A DNA stretch of 10,823 bases, taken from SZUA-229 sp036567985. Its GTDB lineage: Bacteria; Pseudomonadota; Gammaproteobacteria; SZUA-229. The notes under the pieces are model-generated. The model was not told where the DNA came from. It did not search any database and saw only the letters and a program-made list of their open reading frames with translations. The stretch is from the NCBI GenBank assembly GCA_036567985.1, contig DATCTK010000056.1, positions 1 to 10,823 of the forward strand, in the 5' to 3' direction. A program made the position numbers and the translations under genes. Shown piece by piece: positions 1-6,467 of the stretch; within the stretch, counting starts at the first letter, position 1, and every line of letters starts with the position of its first letter.

Positions 1-112
1 CCGGCAACGAAGATAGTGCAATCAAAAACCTTATCTAAGAAAATACCTTCTCATAGCATTTTCGGGAACCCGCGTTTTTTGCGGGCAAGTGACCGGGAAC
101 GGCATTTTCTTG

Positions 113-146
113 CTTACTTCTTTTTTGCTGCAGAAAAAGAAGTGAG
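113..146. repeat. Long A/T-rich inverted repeat, possible dispersed repeat copy
   Basis: The arms CTTCTTTTT (117-125) and AAAAAGAAG (134-142) are perfectly complementary around an 8-base loop containing CTGCAG. Pairing extends outward to 113 and 146 with one G-T wobble, giving about 13 pairs. A second small hairpin, TCGCC/GGCGA (147-151/157-161), follows directly, and a third, CCCGC/GCGGG around a T6 loop (69-73/81-85), lies to the left. From memory, A/T-stem palindromes beginning TTACTT and followed by an AGAAAGGCG-like tail recur in many gammaproteobacterial intergenic regions, so this may be one copy of such a family. It lies downstream of the Lon-like gene, where it could also help stop transcription or protect the 3' end. 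The rest of 1-227 holds no gene I can support. Confidence 0.45.
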
Positions 147-227
147 TCGCCAGAAAGGCGAAACAGCACAGTTCAGAATTTCGTGGCGGACCATCGCTTT
201 TATGAATTGCGACACTGGCCCAAATTA

Positions 228-2651
228 TTACAGAATAATCTGCGAAGCCCTGCGTTGTTTTGCGTATTCACACAGGCGTTTCACCACGCGGTCATTGATG
301 CTGTCTTTGGTAAAGCTGCCGTCCACCAGTTGTTCACCGGCGGGCATGCCCAGTAACAGTTCCAGTGCTTCTTCATAGTGCTCAACCGGGTAGATATTAA
401 ACAGCCCCTGTTCAATTGCATCCACCACGTCCTGACGCAGTGACAGGTTTTTTACATTGACCGTTGGAATAATGCAGCCCTGTTTGCCGGTAAGGGTTTT
501 CTGTTTGCAGATATCGAAAAAGCCTTCGATTTTTTCATTTACACCACCGATGGCCTGCACTCGACCCTGCTGGTTAAGCGAGCCAGTAATCGCCAGCCCC
601 TGCTGAATTGGCAGGCCGGTGAGGGCGGAAATCAGCACACAGAGTTCGGCCACCGATGCACTGTCGCCATCGATGTGACCATAGGATTGCTCGAAGGTAA
701 TGCTGGCGGAAAATGATAATGGCGTGTCGCGTGTGTAACGGCTGGCAATCAGTGCCGATAGAATCAGCACACCCTTGTCGTGAATCGAACCGCTTAAATC
801 CACTTCACGTTCTATGTTGATGATTTTGCCATCACCCAGATGCACCGTGGCGGAGATACGTGAGGGCTGGCCAAAACCGTATTTACCAATATCAAAAACC
901 GACAAGCCATTGATCTCGCCGATGGCCTCACCGGAGGTGTTGATCATCAGTGTGCCACGTTCGATGTCATTCTGAATCAGTTCCTGCACGCGGCTGGTGC
1001 GGTATATCTGTGCATCAATGGCCTGTTGTACATCCTCTGCGGTAATCAGTTCGTGCTGGAATTGCTCGGCCCAGAACTGGGTTTCTATTAACAGGTCATC
1101 TATGGTGCGCAAACGGGCAGACAGGCGTTCACTGTCATTCGCCAGGCGTGAACTGAATTCAATCAGGCGTGCCACCGCACCCGCATCCAGATCCCTGAGT
1201 TTGAATTTGCGCACGCGGGAGGCAATCAACCGCGCGTACTTCAAGGTGGTTTCATCATCGCGTAGCAGCTCTTCTTCAAAGTCCGCTTCTACCTTGAACA
1301 GCTCGGGGAAATCTGGGTCCATTTCATGCAGCAGGTAATAGGTGTTGCGGTTACCCAGAATAATGACTTTTATTTTAAGTGGAATCGGTTCCGGTTCCAG
1401 TGTTACCGAGACATCACCACCCACCACCTGGTCAAGGTTTTCAATCTTGACCTTCTTCGCATACAGGCTGCGCTTGAGTGCATCCCAGGCATGGGGTGCG
1501 GATAAAATTTTATGTGCGTCCAGCACCAGGTAGCCACCATTGGCCTCGAGTAAGGCGCCGGGTTTTATCAGGGTGAAATTATTGCCCGGTGTGGTTGCGC
1601 GGTTTTCGTATTCGATACGGCCCACCAGGTTCTGGTAGGTGGGGTTGTCCAGGTAGACCACCGGCGCGCCTTTCTGGTTACAGGAATCAACAATCAGATT
1701 GACCTGATAGCGTTGCAGCGCTTCTTTTTTATTGTGCGGCTGGTTATTGTTGTTCTGATCGTTGGTGGATTCTTCTTCCTCGCTTTCCGCAAACTCTTCC
1801 AGGTGGTGCAGAATATCTTCCTGCAGTGCTTTCAGGTAGCCGGTAATTTCCGGCAGGGCCTTGTATTTACGTTTGACGTCCTTGATCAGGCTGCTGGTGG
1901 AAAACAGCGCCACCTTGCGATTGAGTTTTTTAATCTTGATATTGTGTTCACGTCGCTGGCGTGACATTTCAGGGGCAAGGTATTCCAGTTCATCCTGCAG
2001 TGCGGCAATCTTGTCCTCGATTTCTGATTTGGCTTCCTCGGACAGATTATCAAATTCTTCTTCGGTAATGTTGCGGCCTTCAATCATCGGCGTCAGCAAA
2101 AAGCCGGAGGAGGTGTGGCTGAGATCAATTTCCTGCGCCTTTGCCTGTTCGGCGTGTTTTTCCAGCAGGCTGCTCTGTTTGCTCTGGAATGATTTTTCAA
2201 TCAGCTGCACCTGTTCCTGGTATTCGGAGGCTTCGAACGCGGCATTAATCGCCTTGCCGATATCCTCGACCAGGTTTTTCATGTCCTTTTTGAATGCCCG
2301 GCCCTGGCCCGAGGGCAGGCGCAATGCCCTGGGTTTATAGTCCTGGTCGAAATTGCGCACATAGCACCAGTCCGGTGGGGTGTCCTTGTCCAGGGCAACG
2401 GTGCGCAGGTATTTGCGAATCAGGCCGTGCTTGCCGAGGCCGGATGAGCCCATTACATAAAGATTATAGCCGCGGTGTGCCACATTGATGGCAAACTCGA
2501 TCGCCTGGAAGGCACGATCCTGGCCCAGGATTTCCGGCAGGTCCTGCAGTTCGGCGGTGCTTTTAAAGGGCAGGCTGCTGGCGCTGCAGCGGGGTCTTAG
2601 CTGATCTGCGGTGAGGGGCTTAATGATTCGGGAATGGGTTGTTTGTGTCAT
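228..2651 (-). CDS. Lon-related ATP-dependent protease (AAA_32 / Lon proteolytic domain)
   Basis: This 807-residue protein belongs to the Lon-like family that combines an N-terminal AAA_32-type ATPase with a C-terminal Lon protease domain, distinct from classical LonA. Residues 68-75 (GSSGLGKH) are the Walker A loop, with His where Ser/Thr is usual. A long helical, charged insert follows (about 125-310), ending in an acidic and Asn-rich stretch (286-307). Residues 372-380 (GGYLVLDAH) are Walker B-like without the usual second acid, and ILGN (431-434) fits sensor 1. The protease part (about 570-770) has Ser664 in GDSAS and Lys707 in GGVNEK, which match the Lon Ser-Lys dyad. The start at 2651 is chosen because AAGAAGAAG lies just upstream. 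A longer GTG start at 2738 would have to read through a terminator-shaped hairpin. No signal peptide is seen, so it is probably cytoplasmic and degrades damaged or regulatory proteins; substrates are unknown. It is divergent from the M16C peptidase. Confidence 0.93.
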   Translation of the reverse strand: MTQTTHSRIIKPLTADQLRPRCSASSLPFKSTAELQDLPEILGQDRAFQAIEFAINVAHRGYNLYVMGSSGLGKHGLIRKYLRTVALDKDTPPDWCYVRNFDQDYKPRALRLPSGQGRAFKKDMKNLVEDIGKAINAAFEASEYQEQVQLIEKSFQSKQSSLLEKHAEQAKAQEIDLSHTSSGFLLTPMIEGRNITEEEFDNLSEEAKSEIEDKIAALQDELEYLAPEMSRQRREHNIKIKKLNRKVALFSTSSLIKDVKRKYKALPEITGYLKALQEDILHHLEEFAESEEEESTNDQNNNNQPHNKKEALQRYQVNLIVDSCNQKGAPVVYLDNPTYQNLVGRIEYENRATTPGNNFTLIKPGALLEANGGYLVLDAHKILSAPHAWDALKRSLYAKKVKIENLDQVVGGDVSVTLEPEPIPLKIKVIILGNRNTYYLLHEMDPDFPELFKVEADFEEELLRDDETTLKYARLIASRVRKFKLRDLDAGAVARLIEFSSRLANDSERLSARLRTIDDLLIETQFWAEQFQHELITAEDVQQAIDAQIYRTSRVQELIQNDIERGTLMINTSGEAIGEINGLSVFDIGKYGFGQPSRISATVHLGDGKIINIEREVDLSGSIHDKGVLILSALIASRYTRDTPLSFSASITFEQSYGHIDGDSASVAELCVLISALTGLPIQQGLAITGSLNQQGRVQAIGGVNEKIEGFFDICKQKTLTGKQGCIIPTVNVKNLSLRQDVVDAIEQGLFNIYPVEHYEEALELLLGMPAGEQLVDGSFTKDSINDRVVKRLCEYAKQRRASQIIL

Positions 2652-2654
2652 TAT

Positions 2655-2663
2655 CTTCTTCTT
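2655..2663 (-). promoter_or_regulatory. Purine-rich ribosome binding site of the Lon-like gene
   Basis: On the minus strand AAGAAGAAG ends three bases before the ATG at 2651. It is not a perfect AGGAGG, but it is the only purine-rich run near any candidate start. This decides for the 807-residue product over the 836-residue reading that begins with GTG at 2738. Confidence 0.5.
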
Positions 2664-2690
2664 GGTATGGCCGCTTATTCTCGCATAAAT

Positions 2691-2700
2691 CCGTGCACGG
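2691..2700. repeat. Perfect 10-bp palindrome CCGTGCACGG
   Basis: CCGTGCACGG is fully self-complementary with no loop. It sits between the terminator-shaped hairpin (2706-2730) and the start of the Lon-like gene, about 40 bp upstream of its ATG. Its symmetry suits binding by a dimeric regulator, but it matches no operator I recognise and could be chance. Confidence 0.3.
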
Positions 2701-2730
2701 AAAAACCGCCTTATTGCCGGGGGAAGGCGG
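2701..2730 (-). terminator. Terminator-shaped hairpin with T5 in the Lon-like gene leader
   Basis: CCGCCTT (2706-2712) pairs perfectly with AAGGCGG (2724-2730) around an 11-base loop. Read on the minus strand, the stem is followed at once by five T residues (2705-2701), the layout of an intrinsic terminator. It lies about 50 bp upstream of the Lon-like start and no other minus-strand gene precedes it. It could therefore be a leader attenuator, or a block to antisense transcription arising in the M16C gene. If the Lon-like promoter lies downstream of it, it has no effect on that gene. The T run is short. Confidence 0.45.
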
Positions 2731-2768
2731 TCGGGCACTTCATGCTAAACTGGCGGTCTGACTAGCAG

Positions 2769-2791
2769 ATGCGCGCCATCGCAGCGCGCAT
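2769..2791. repeat. GC-rich inverted repeat upstream of the M16C gene
   Basis: ATGCGCGC (2769-2776) and GCGCGCAT (2784-2791) form a perfect 8-bp stem around a 7-base loop. The first arm contains an in-frame ATG that would extend the M16C protein by 28 residues, but no ribosome binding site precedes it. The dyad fits better as an untranslated leader hairpin or operator 62 bp before the ATG at 2853. Confidence 0.4.
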
Positions 2792-2852
2792 GTTTCATTC
2801 AATCGCTCAACAGGGTTACAATCGGCAACCCGATACACAAGTGGATTTTTAT

Positions 2853-5786
2853 ATGTCATCAGAAGGTTCAAAGCCTGCACAGCAGCATCCAGCATTTCAA
2901 TGGAAGCGTTCCCAGCGAATCGACTCGCTCAATATCACGGTTGAGGAGTATGAACATATAAAAACCGGTGCAGCCCATTATCACCTCGCCGCTGATAATA
3001 ATGAAAATGTTTTTCTGGTGGCACTGCGCACCGTGCCCACCGATTCCACCGGCGTGGCGCATATGCTGGAACACACCGTGCTCTGTGGCAGTGAACGCTA
3101 CCCGGTACGCGATCCTTTTTTCACCATGATTCGCCGTTCCATTAATACCTTTATGAATGCCTTTACCAGCAGCGACTGGACGGCTTACCCCTTTGCCAGC
3201 AAGAACCGCAAGGATTTCGATAACCTGCTGGATGTCTACCTGGATGCGGTGTTTTTCTCGCGTCTGGACGAGCTGGACTTCGCACAGGAAGGTCACCGCT
3301 TTGAATTTGCCAGCCCGTATGATGCGGACAGCCCGCTGGTTTACAAGGGGGTGGTGTTTAATGAAATGAAGGGTGCCATGAGTTCACCGGTGAGTACCCT
3401 GTGGCAAACCGTGACTGAACATCTGTTTCCCACCACCACCTACCATTACAACTCCGGTGGTGACCCGGCGCACATTCCCGACCTGAGTTACCAGCAGCTG
3501 AAGGACTTCTACAAGGTGCACTATCACCCATCCAATGCAGTGTTTATGACCTTCGGTGATATCCCGGCCTATGAGCATCATGCCGTATTCGAAGACAAGG
3601 CATTGCACCGCTTTGATCGACTGCAGACTGAAATCCGTGTGGATGATGAACAACGCTACAACGAGCCGCAACAGTGCGAAGCCAGCTATGCGCTGGATGA
3701 GGAAAACACCAGCGGCAAGACCCATATTGTGGTGAGCTGGTTGCTGGGTCGCAGCACCTCGCTGGAAGAAATGCTGCAGGCGCACCTGCTCTCCAGTGTG
3801 CTGCTCGACAACTCGGCCTCGCCATTACAACAGGCACTGGAAACCACCGAGCTGGGCGCGGCGCCGTCACCTCTGTGCGGGCTGGAAGATTCCAACCGCG
3901 AAATGAGTTTTATGTGCGGTGTGGAAGGCTCGGAGGCAGACCGTGCCGATGCGGTGGAAGCGCTGATTCTGAAGGTATTGGAGGATGTGGCGGAAAATGG
4001 CGTGGAGCAGTCACAGGTGGAAGCGGTATTGCACCAGCTGGAGCTGGGGCAGCGCGAAATTGGTGGTGACGGCTACCCCTACGGTATGCAGCTGATCCTG
4101 GGTGGCCTGTCGGCGGCGGTTCACCGTGGTGATCCGGTGGCGGTGATGAACCTGGACCCGGTGCTGGAGCAACTGCGTGAAGACATCAAGGACCCGGACT
4201 TTATTAAAAACCTGGTGAGAAAAAACCTGCTGGATAACCCGCACCGGGTGCGCCTTGTGATGAAACCGGATACCGGGCTGAGCAAGGCCAGGGAACAGGC
4301 GGAAGCCGATCGTCTGGCCAGCATCAAGGCCGGCCTGAGTGAGGCAGAAAAACAGCAGATTATCGAGCAGGCCGGTGCCCTGCAGGCGCGGCAGACTGAG
4401 GAAGACGACATCAGTATTCTGCCCAAAGTGGGGCTGGAAGATGTGCCGGCTAAGATGCAGATACCTCAGGGCATTAGTCATAAAATCGACCATGTGGAAC
4501 ACCATTTTTACGAGCAGGGTACCAATGGACTGGTTTACCAGCAGATTGTAGTCGAGTTGCCGCAGATGCCCGAGGAACTGGTCAACCTGTTGCCGATTTA
4601 CACCTATTGCCTGTCCGAGCTGGGTTGTGGCGATAAAACCTATCTGCAGGCGCAGGCCTGGCAGGACAGCGTCAGTGGCGGCGTACATGCCTATACCAGT
4701 GTGCGTGGCCTGATTGATAACGAACAGCATATCAGGGCGTACTTTGTGCTCTCTGGCAAGGCGCTGGCACGGAATCATCATCAGCTGAATGAGCTGATGT
4801 CGGAGATGTTCAACCGGGCGCGTTTTGATGAACTGGATCGCCTGCGTGAGCTGGTGGCGCAGAAGCGGGCGCGCCGTGAACAGAGCGTGACTGGCCAGGG
4901 TCACAGCCTGGCGATGGTGGCGGCGAGCAGTGGCATGAGTCCGGCGGCGGAGCTGAGCCATCGGTTGTCCGGCCTGCTGGGGATCAAGCACCTTAAACAG
5001 CTGGATGACAGCCTCAGCGATCGCGATGCATTGCAGGCCCTGGCCAGTCGCTTCGCGGAAATTCACCAGTACATTACCGATGCACCACGCACTTACCTCA
5101 GTGTGGCGGAGAAAGATCAGCAGGCGGCAATTGAGGCGGATATCAGGCAATGCTGGCAGAGCCATAACAGCGATGGCTTTCAGCCCTTTACCCAGGCCGA
5201 AGTTAAGCAGCAGCTTAAACATGCGTGGCTCACCAGCACCCAGGTTAACTTCTGTGCCAAGGCCTATCCCACGGTGCCAGTGAGCCATCCCGATGCGGCG
5301 GTACTTACCGTGCTCGGCGGCTTTCTGCGCAATGGCTTCCTGCACCGGGTGATCCGCGAGCAGGGCGGTGCCTATGGCGGCGGTGCCAGTCATGAGCCGG
5401 GTAATGCCTGCTTCCGTTTTTTCTCTTACCGTGATCCGCGTCTGGCAGACACCCTGGATGATTTTGATAAATCCATCGACTGGCTGATTAATGAAAGCCA
5501 CACCGATCTGCAGGTTGAGGAAGCCATACTCGGCGTCATCGGCAGCATGGACAAACCCGGTTCACCCGCAGGTGAAGCCAAGCAGGCCTTCCATAATGCG
5601 CTCTATGGCCGTACCCCGGAGCAGCGCCAGTTATTCCGCGAACGGGTACTCAAGGTGACGCTGGCGGATCTGCAACGGGTGGGTAAAACCTATCTGAAAC
5701 CGGAGCTGGCCAGCGTGGCGGTGATTACCCATCCGCAGAACGAAGCACTGGTTAAATCGCTGGGCATGGAAATTCGCCAGTTATAG
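2853..5786 (+). CDS. M16C zinc metallopeptidase, presequence protease (PreP)-like
   Basis: This 977-residue protein matches the M16C (insulinase/PreP) family in length and layout: two M16 halves joined by the M16C-associated domain, enclosing a chamber that degrades peptides rather than folded proteins. The inverted zinc motif HxxEH is at His70-Met-Leu-Glu73-His74, and the distal zinc ligand is Glu171 in FNEMKG. The C-terminal half keeps the Arg-x6-Tyr substrate-binding pair (Arg835, Tyr841 in REQGGAYG). All catalytic residues are present, so it should be active. I chose ATG 2853 because family members begin shortly before the PAFQW...SLNITVEEY segment, while the in-frame ATGs at 2769 and 2790 have no ribosome binding site and 2769 lies in a hairpin arm. 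No signal peptide is seen, unlike periplasmic pitrilysin, so it is probably cytoplasmic. It probably recycles peptides, perhaps those released by ATP-dependent proteases; this role is inferred. Confidence 0.93.
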   Translation: MSSEGSKPAQQHPAFQWKRSQRIDSLNITVEEYEHIKTGAAHYHLAADNNENVFLVALRTVPTDSTGVAHMLEHTVLCGSERYPVRDPFFTMIRRSINTFMNAFTSSDWTAYPFASKNRKDFDNLLDVYLDAVFFSRLDELDFAQEGHRFEFASPYDADSPLVYKGVVFNEMKGAMSSPVSTLWQTVTEHLFPTTTYHYNSGGDPAHIPDLSYQQLKDFYKVHYHPSNAVFMTFGDIPAYEHHAVFEDKALHRFDRLQTEIRVDDEQRYNEPQQCEASYALDEENTSGKTHIVVSWLLGRSTSLEEMLQAHLLSSVLLDNSASPLQQALETTELGAAPSPLCGLEDSNREMSFMCGVEGSEADRADAVEALILKVLEDVAENGVEQSQVEAVLHQLELGQREIGGDGYPYGMQLILGGLSAAVHRGDPVAVMNLDPVLEQLREDIKDPDFIKNLVRKNLLDNPHRVRLVMKPDTGLSKAREQAEADRLASIKAGLSEAEKQQIIEQAGALQARQTEEDDISILPKVGLEDVPAKMQIPQGISHKIDHVEHHFYEQGTNGLVYQQIVVELPQMPEELVNLLPIYTYCLSELGCGDKTYLQAQAWQDSVSGGVHAYTSVRGLIDNEQHIRAYFVLSGKALARNHHQLNELMSEMFNRARFDELDRLRELVAQKRARREQSVTGQGHSLAMVAASSGMSPAAELSHRLSGLLGIKHLKQLDDSLSDRDALQALASRFAEIHQYITDAPRTYLSVAEKDQQAAIEADIRQCWQSHNSDGFQPFTQAEVKQQLKHAWLTSTQVNFCAKAYPTVPVSHPDAAVLTVLGGFLRNGFLHRVIREQGGAYGGGASHEPGNACFRFFSYRDPRLADTLDDFDKSIDWLINESHTDLQVEEAILGVIGSMDKPGSPAGEAKQAFHNALYGRTPEQRQLFRERVLKVTLADLQRVGKTYLKPELASVAVITHPQNEALVKSLGMEIRQL

Positions 5787-5788
5787 CC

Positions 5789-5830
5789 GTCTGTTACCAG
5801 ACAGCGGCCATTAGCTGGCACTGTCTGGTA
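5789..5830 (+). terminator. Strong hairpin after the M16C gene
   Basis: TACCAGACAG (5795-5804) and CTGTCTGGTA (5821-5830) form a perfect 10-bp stem. The loop contains a further GCCA/TGGC pairing (5807-5810/5816-5819). A competing smaller hairpin, GTCTG/CAGAC (5789-5793/5798-5802), uses part of the left arm. No T run follows, so it is not a textbook intrinsic terminator. It starts three bases after the M16C stop and ends 45 bp before the DUF503 gene, so it may protect the 3' end of the upstream message or partly separate expression of the two genes. Confidence 0.45.
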
Positions 5831-5875
5831 CCTGGGCCTGTATTTCTGTGGTTCTACACAATGGACACGTGAGAT

Positions 5876-6157
5876 ATGCATATCCTTCTGATCCAGCTGA
5901 CCCTGCACATCCCCATGTCCCATTCACTCAAGGACAAGCGCCGCCAGATCAAAAGTCTTAAAGACCGCATTTCGCAGCGATTCAATGCCGCAGTGGCTGA
6001 AGTGGGTGAGCTGGATAACTGGCAGACTGCCGAGCTGGCAATCTGCATGCTGAGCAAGGATAAATCCTGGCTGGACAGTCAGTACAGCCTGATCGAGACG
6101 CTGCTGCTGGATTACCCCGAGCTGGAGCTGCAACAGATTCAGCGCCAGTGGCTTTAA
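5876..6157 (+). CDS. DUF503 family protein (YlxP-like)
   Basis: This 93-residue protein matches the DUF503 family, whose best known member is Bacillus YlxP. The conserved pattern is visible: an initial beta strand ending in HIP (11-13), then SLKDKRRQIKSLKDR (17-31), RFN (35-37), AVAEVG (39-44) and W..AEL (49-54). Its length is normal for the family. In Firmicutes the gene sits among translation genes between infB and rbfA, which has led to suggestions of a ribosome-related role, but the biochemical function is not settled as far as I know. Here it stands apart from translation genes, 89 bp after the M16C gene and on the same strand. The ATG is preceded by GGA and GTGAG, a modest ribosome binding site. 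It is probably cytoplasmic; no catalytic motif can be named. Confidence 0.85.
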   Translation: MHILLIQLTLHIPMSHSLKDKRRQIKSLKDRISQRFNAAVAEVGELDNWQTAELAICMLSKDKSWLDSQYSLIETLLLDYPELELQQIQRQWL

Positions 6158-6269
6158 ATTCGATTACCTGACAGCACCCGTTGTCTGCCATCTATTGTTC
6201 CCAATAATGCTTTTAAAACCACGGTTTTCATGTCATATTCAGCTCTCGAATGTGCCTCTAAGTTATTGA

Positions 6270-6290
6270 ATTAATTATAAAAAAATTAAT
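6270..6290. repeat. AT-rich inverted repeat
   Basis: ATTAATT (6270-6276) and AATTAAT (6284-6290) are perfect inverted repeats around ATAAAAA. A TTGAAT (6266-6271) overlaps the left arm and resembles a -35 box, but no good -10 lies 16-18 bp downstream. The tract could be an UP-like element or a binding site for an AT-preferring protein. Confidence 0.3.
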
Positions 6291-6310
6291 ACGAGTGTTT
6301 TGTCAAGTCG

Positions 6311-6387
6311 TAACTGCAGCGGCTGCTTGATGCAGATCAACTAAATCTTATTTAGTGGGATCTACCAGCAGTTAGCTGTAACGGCTG
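6311..6387. repeat. 15-bp imperfect direct repeats flanking a hairpin
   Basis: TAACTGCAGCGGCTG (6311-6325) and TAGCTGTAACGGCTG (6373-6387) agree at 12 of 15 positions, and all three differences are transitions. They begin 62 bp apart, close to six helical turns. Between them, AGATC-ACTAAAT and ATTTAGT-GATCT (6334-6363) form a hairpin of 12 pairs with a small internal loop. In addition TAACTGC (6311-6317) is perfectly complementary to GCAGTTA (6368-6374), so the whole unit could close as one RNA stem. It may be a paired operator or a structured leader; the sequence alone does not decide. Confidence 0.45.
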
Positions 6388-6467
6388 ACCGCAAACGCAG
6401 TACGGCCAGGCGGTTTGAGCTATACATAATTACATTAAAAATCAGCGTGGATTTTCAGGTCAGGTAA

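Larger units (their letters stand above)
6158..6467 (+). promoter_or_regulatory. 310-bp non-coding leader/control region before the REC-phosphatase gene
   Basis: No gene is supported here. From left to right it holds a weak AAAAC/GTTTT hairpin (6215-6228), a candidate end of the DUF503 message; an AT-rich dyad (6270-6290); a pair of 15-bp imperfect direct repeats (6311-6325 and 6373-6387); and a 30-nt hairpin between them (6334-6363). An ACCGC/GCGGT inverted repeat (6388-6392/6410-6414) follows, then a CATAAT box (6425-6430, one mismatch to the -10 consensus, no matching -35). A tandem CAGGT-CAGGT (6456-6465) serves as ribosome binding site for the ATG at 6468. If transcription starts after CATAAT the repeats are operator-like DNA; if it starts near the AT-rich tract they are leader RNA. 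Confidence 0.5.

Noticed and set aside
16..378. Small plus-strand open frame of 120 codons at the left edge
   Set aside because: It runs through the A/T palindrome and then antisense into the end of the Lon-like gene. Its reading (FFFAAEKEVSRQKGETAQ) looks like the translated repeat rather than a protein.
2652..2738. 29-residue N-terminal extension of the Lon-like protein from GTG 2738
   Set aside because: It would be read through the terminator-shaped hairpin and palindrome, and the better ribosome binding site is just before ATG 2651.
4011..5501. Long (496-codon) open frame antisense to the M16C gene
   Set aside because: It lies wholly inside a well conserved peptidase gene, its translation matches no family I know and is biased to His, Gln, Leu and Ala, as expected for a shadow frame, and no ribosome binding site is seen.
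6215..6228. AAAACC-AC-GGTTTT as an intrinsic terminator for DUF503
   Set aside because: The stem is A/T-rich and only about five pairs once a loop is allowed, and no T run follows; it is mentioned only within the intergenic region entry.
6381..6420. Possible GEMM-type cyclic di-GMP riboswitch, suggested by CCGCAAACGC
   Set aside because: Only one GCAAA block is present, and the second conserved block and the tetraloop-receptor pairing of GEMM-I are not found. There is no terminator before the gene.
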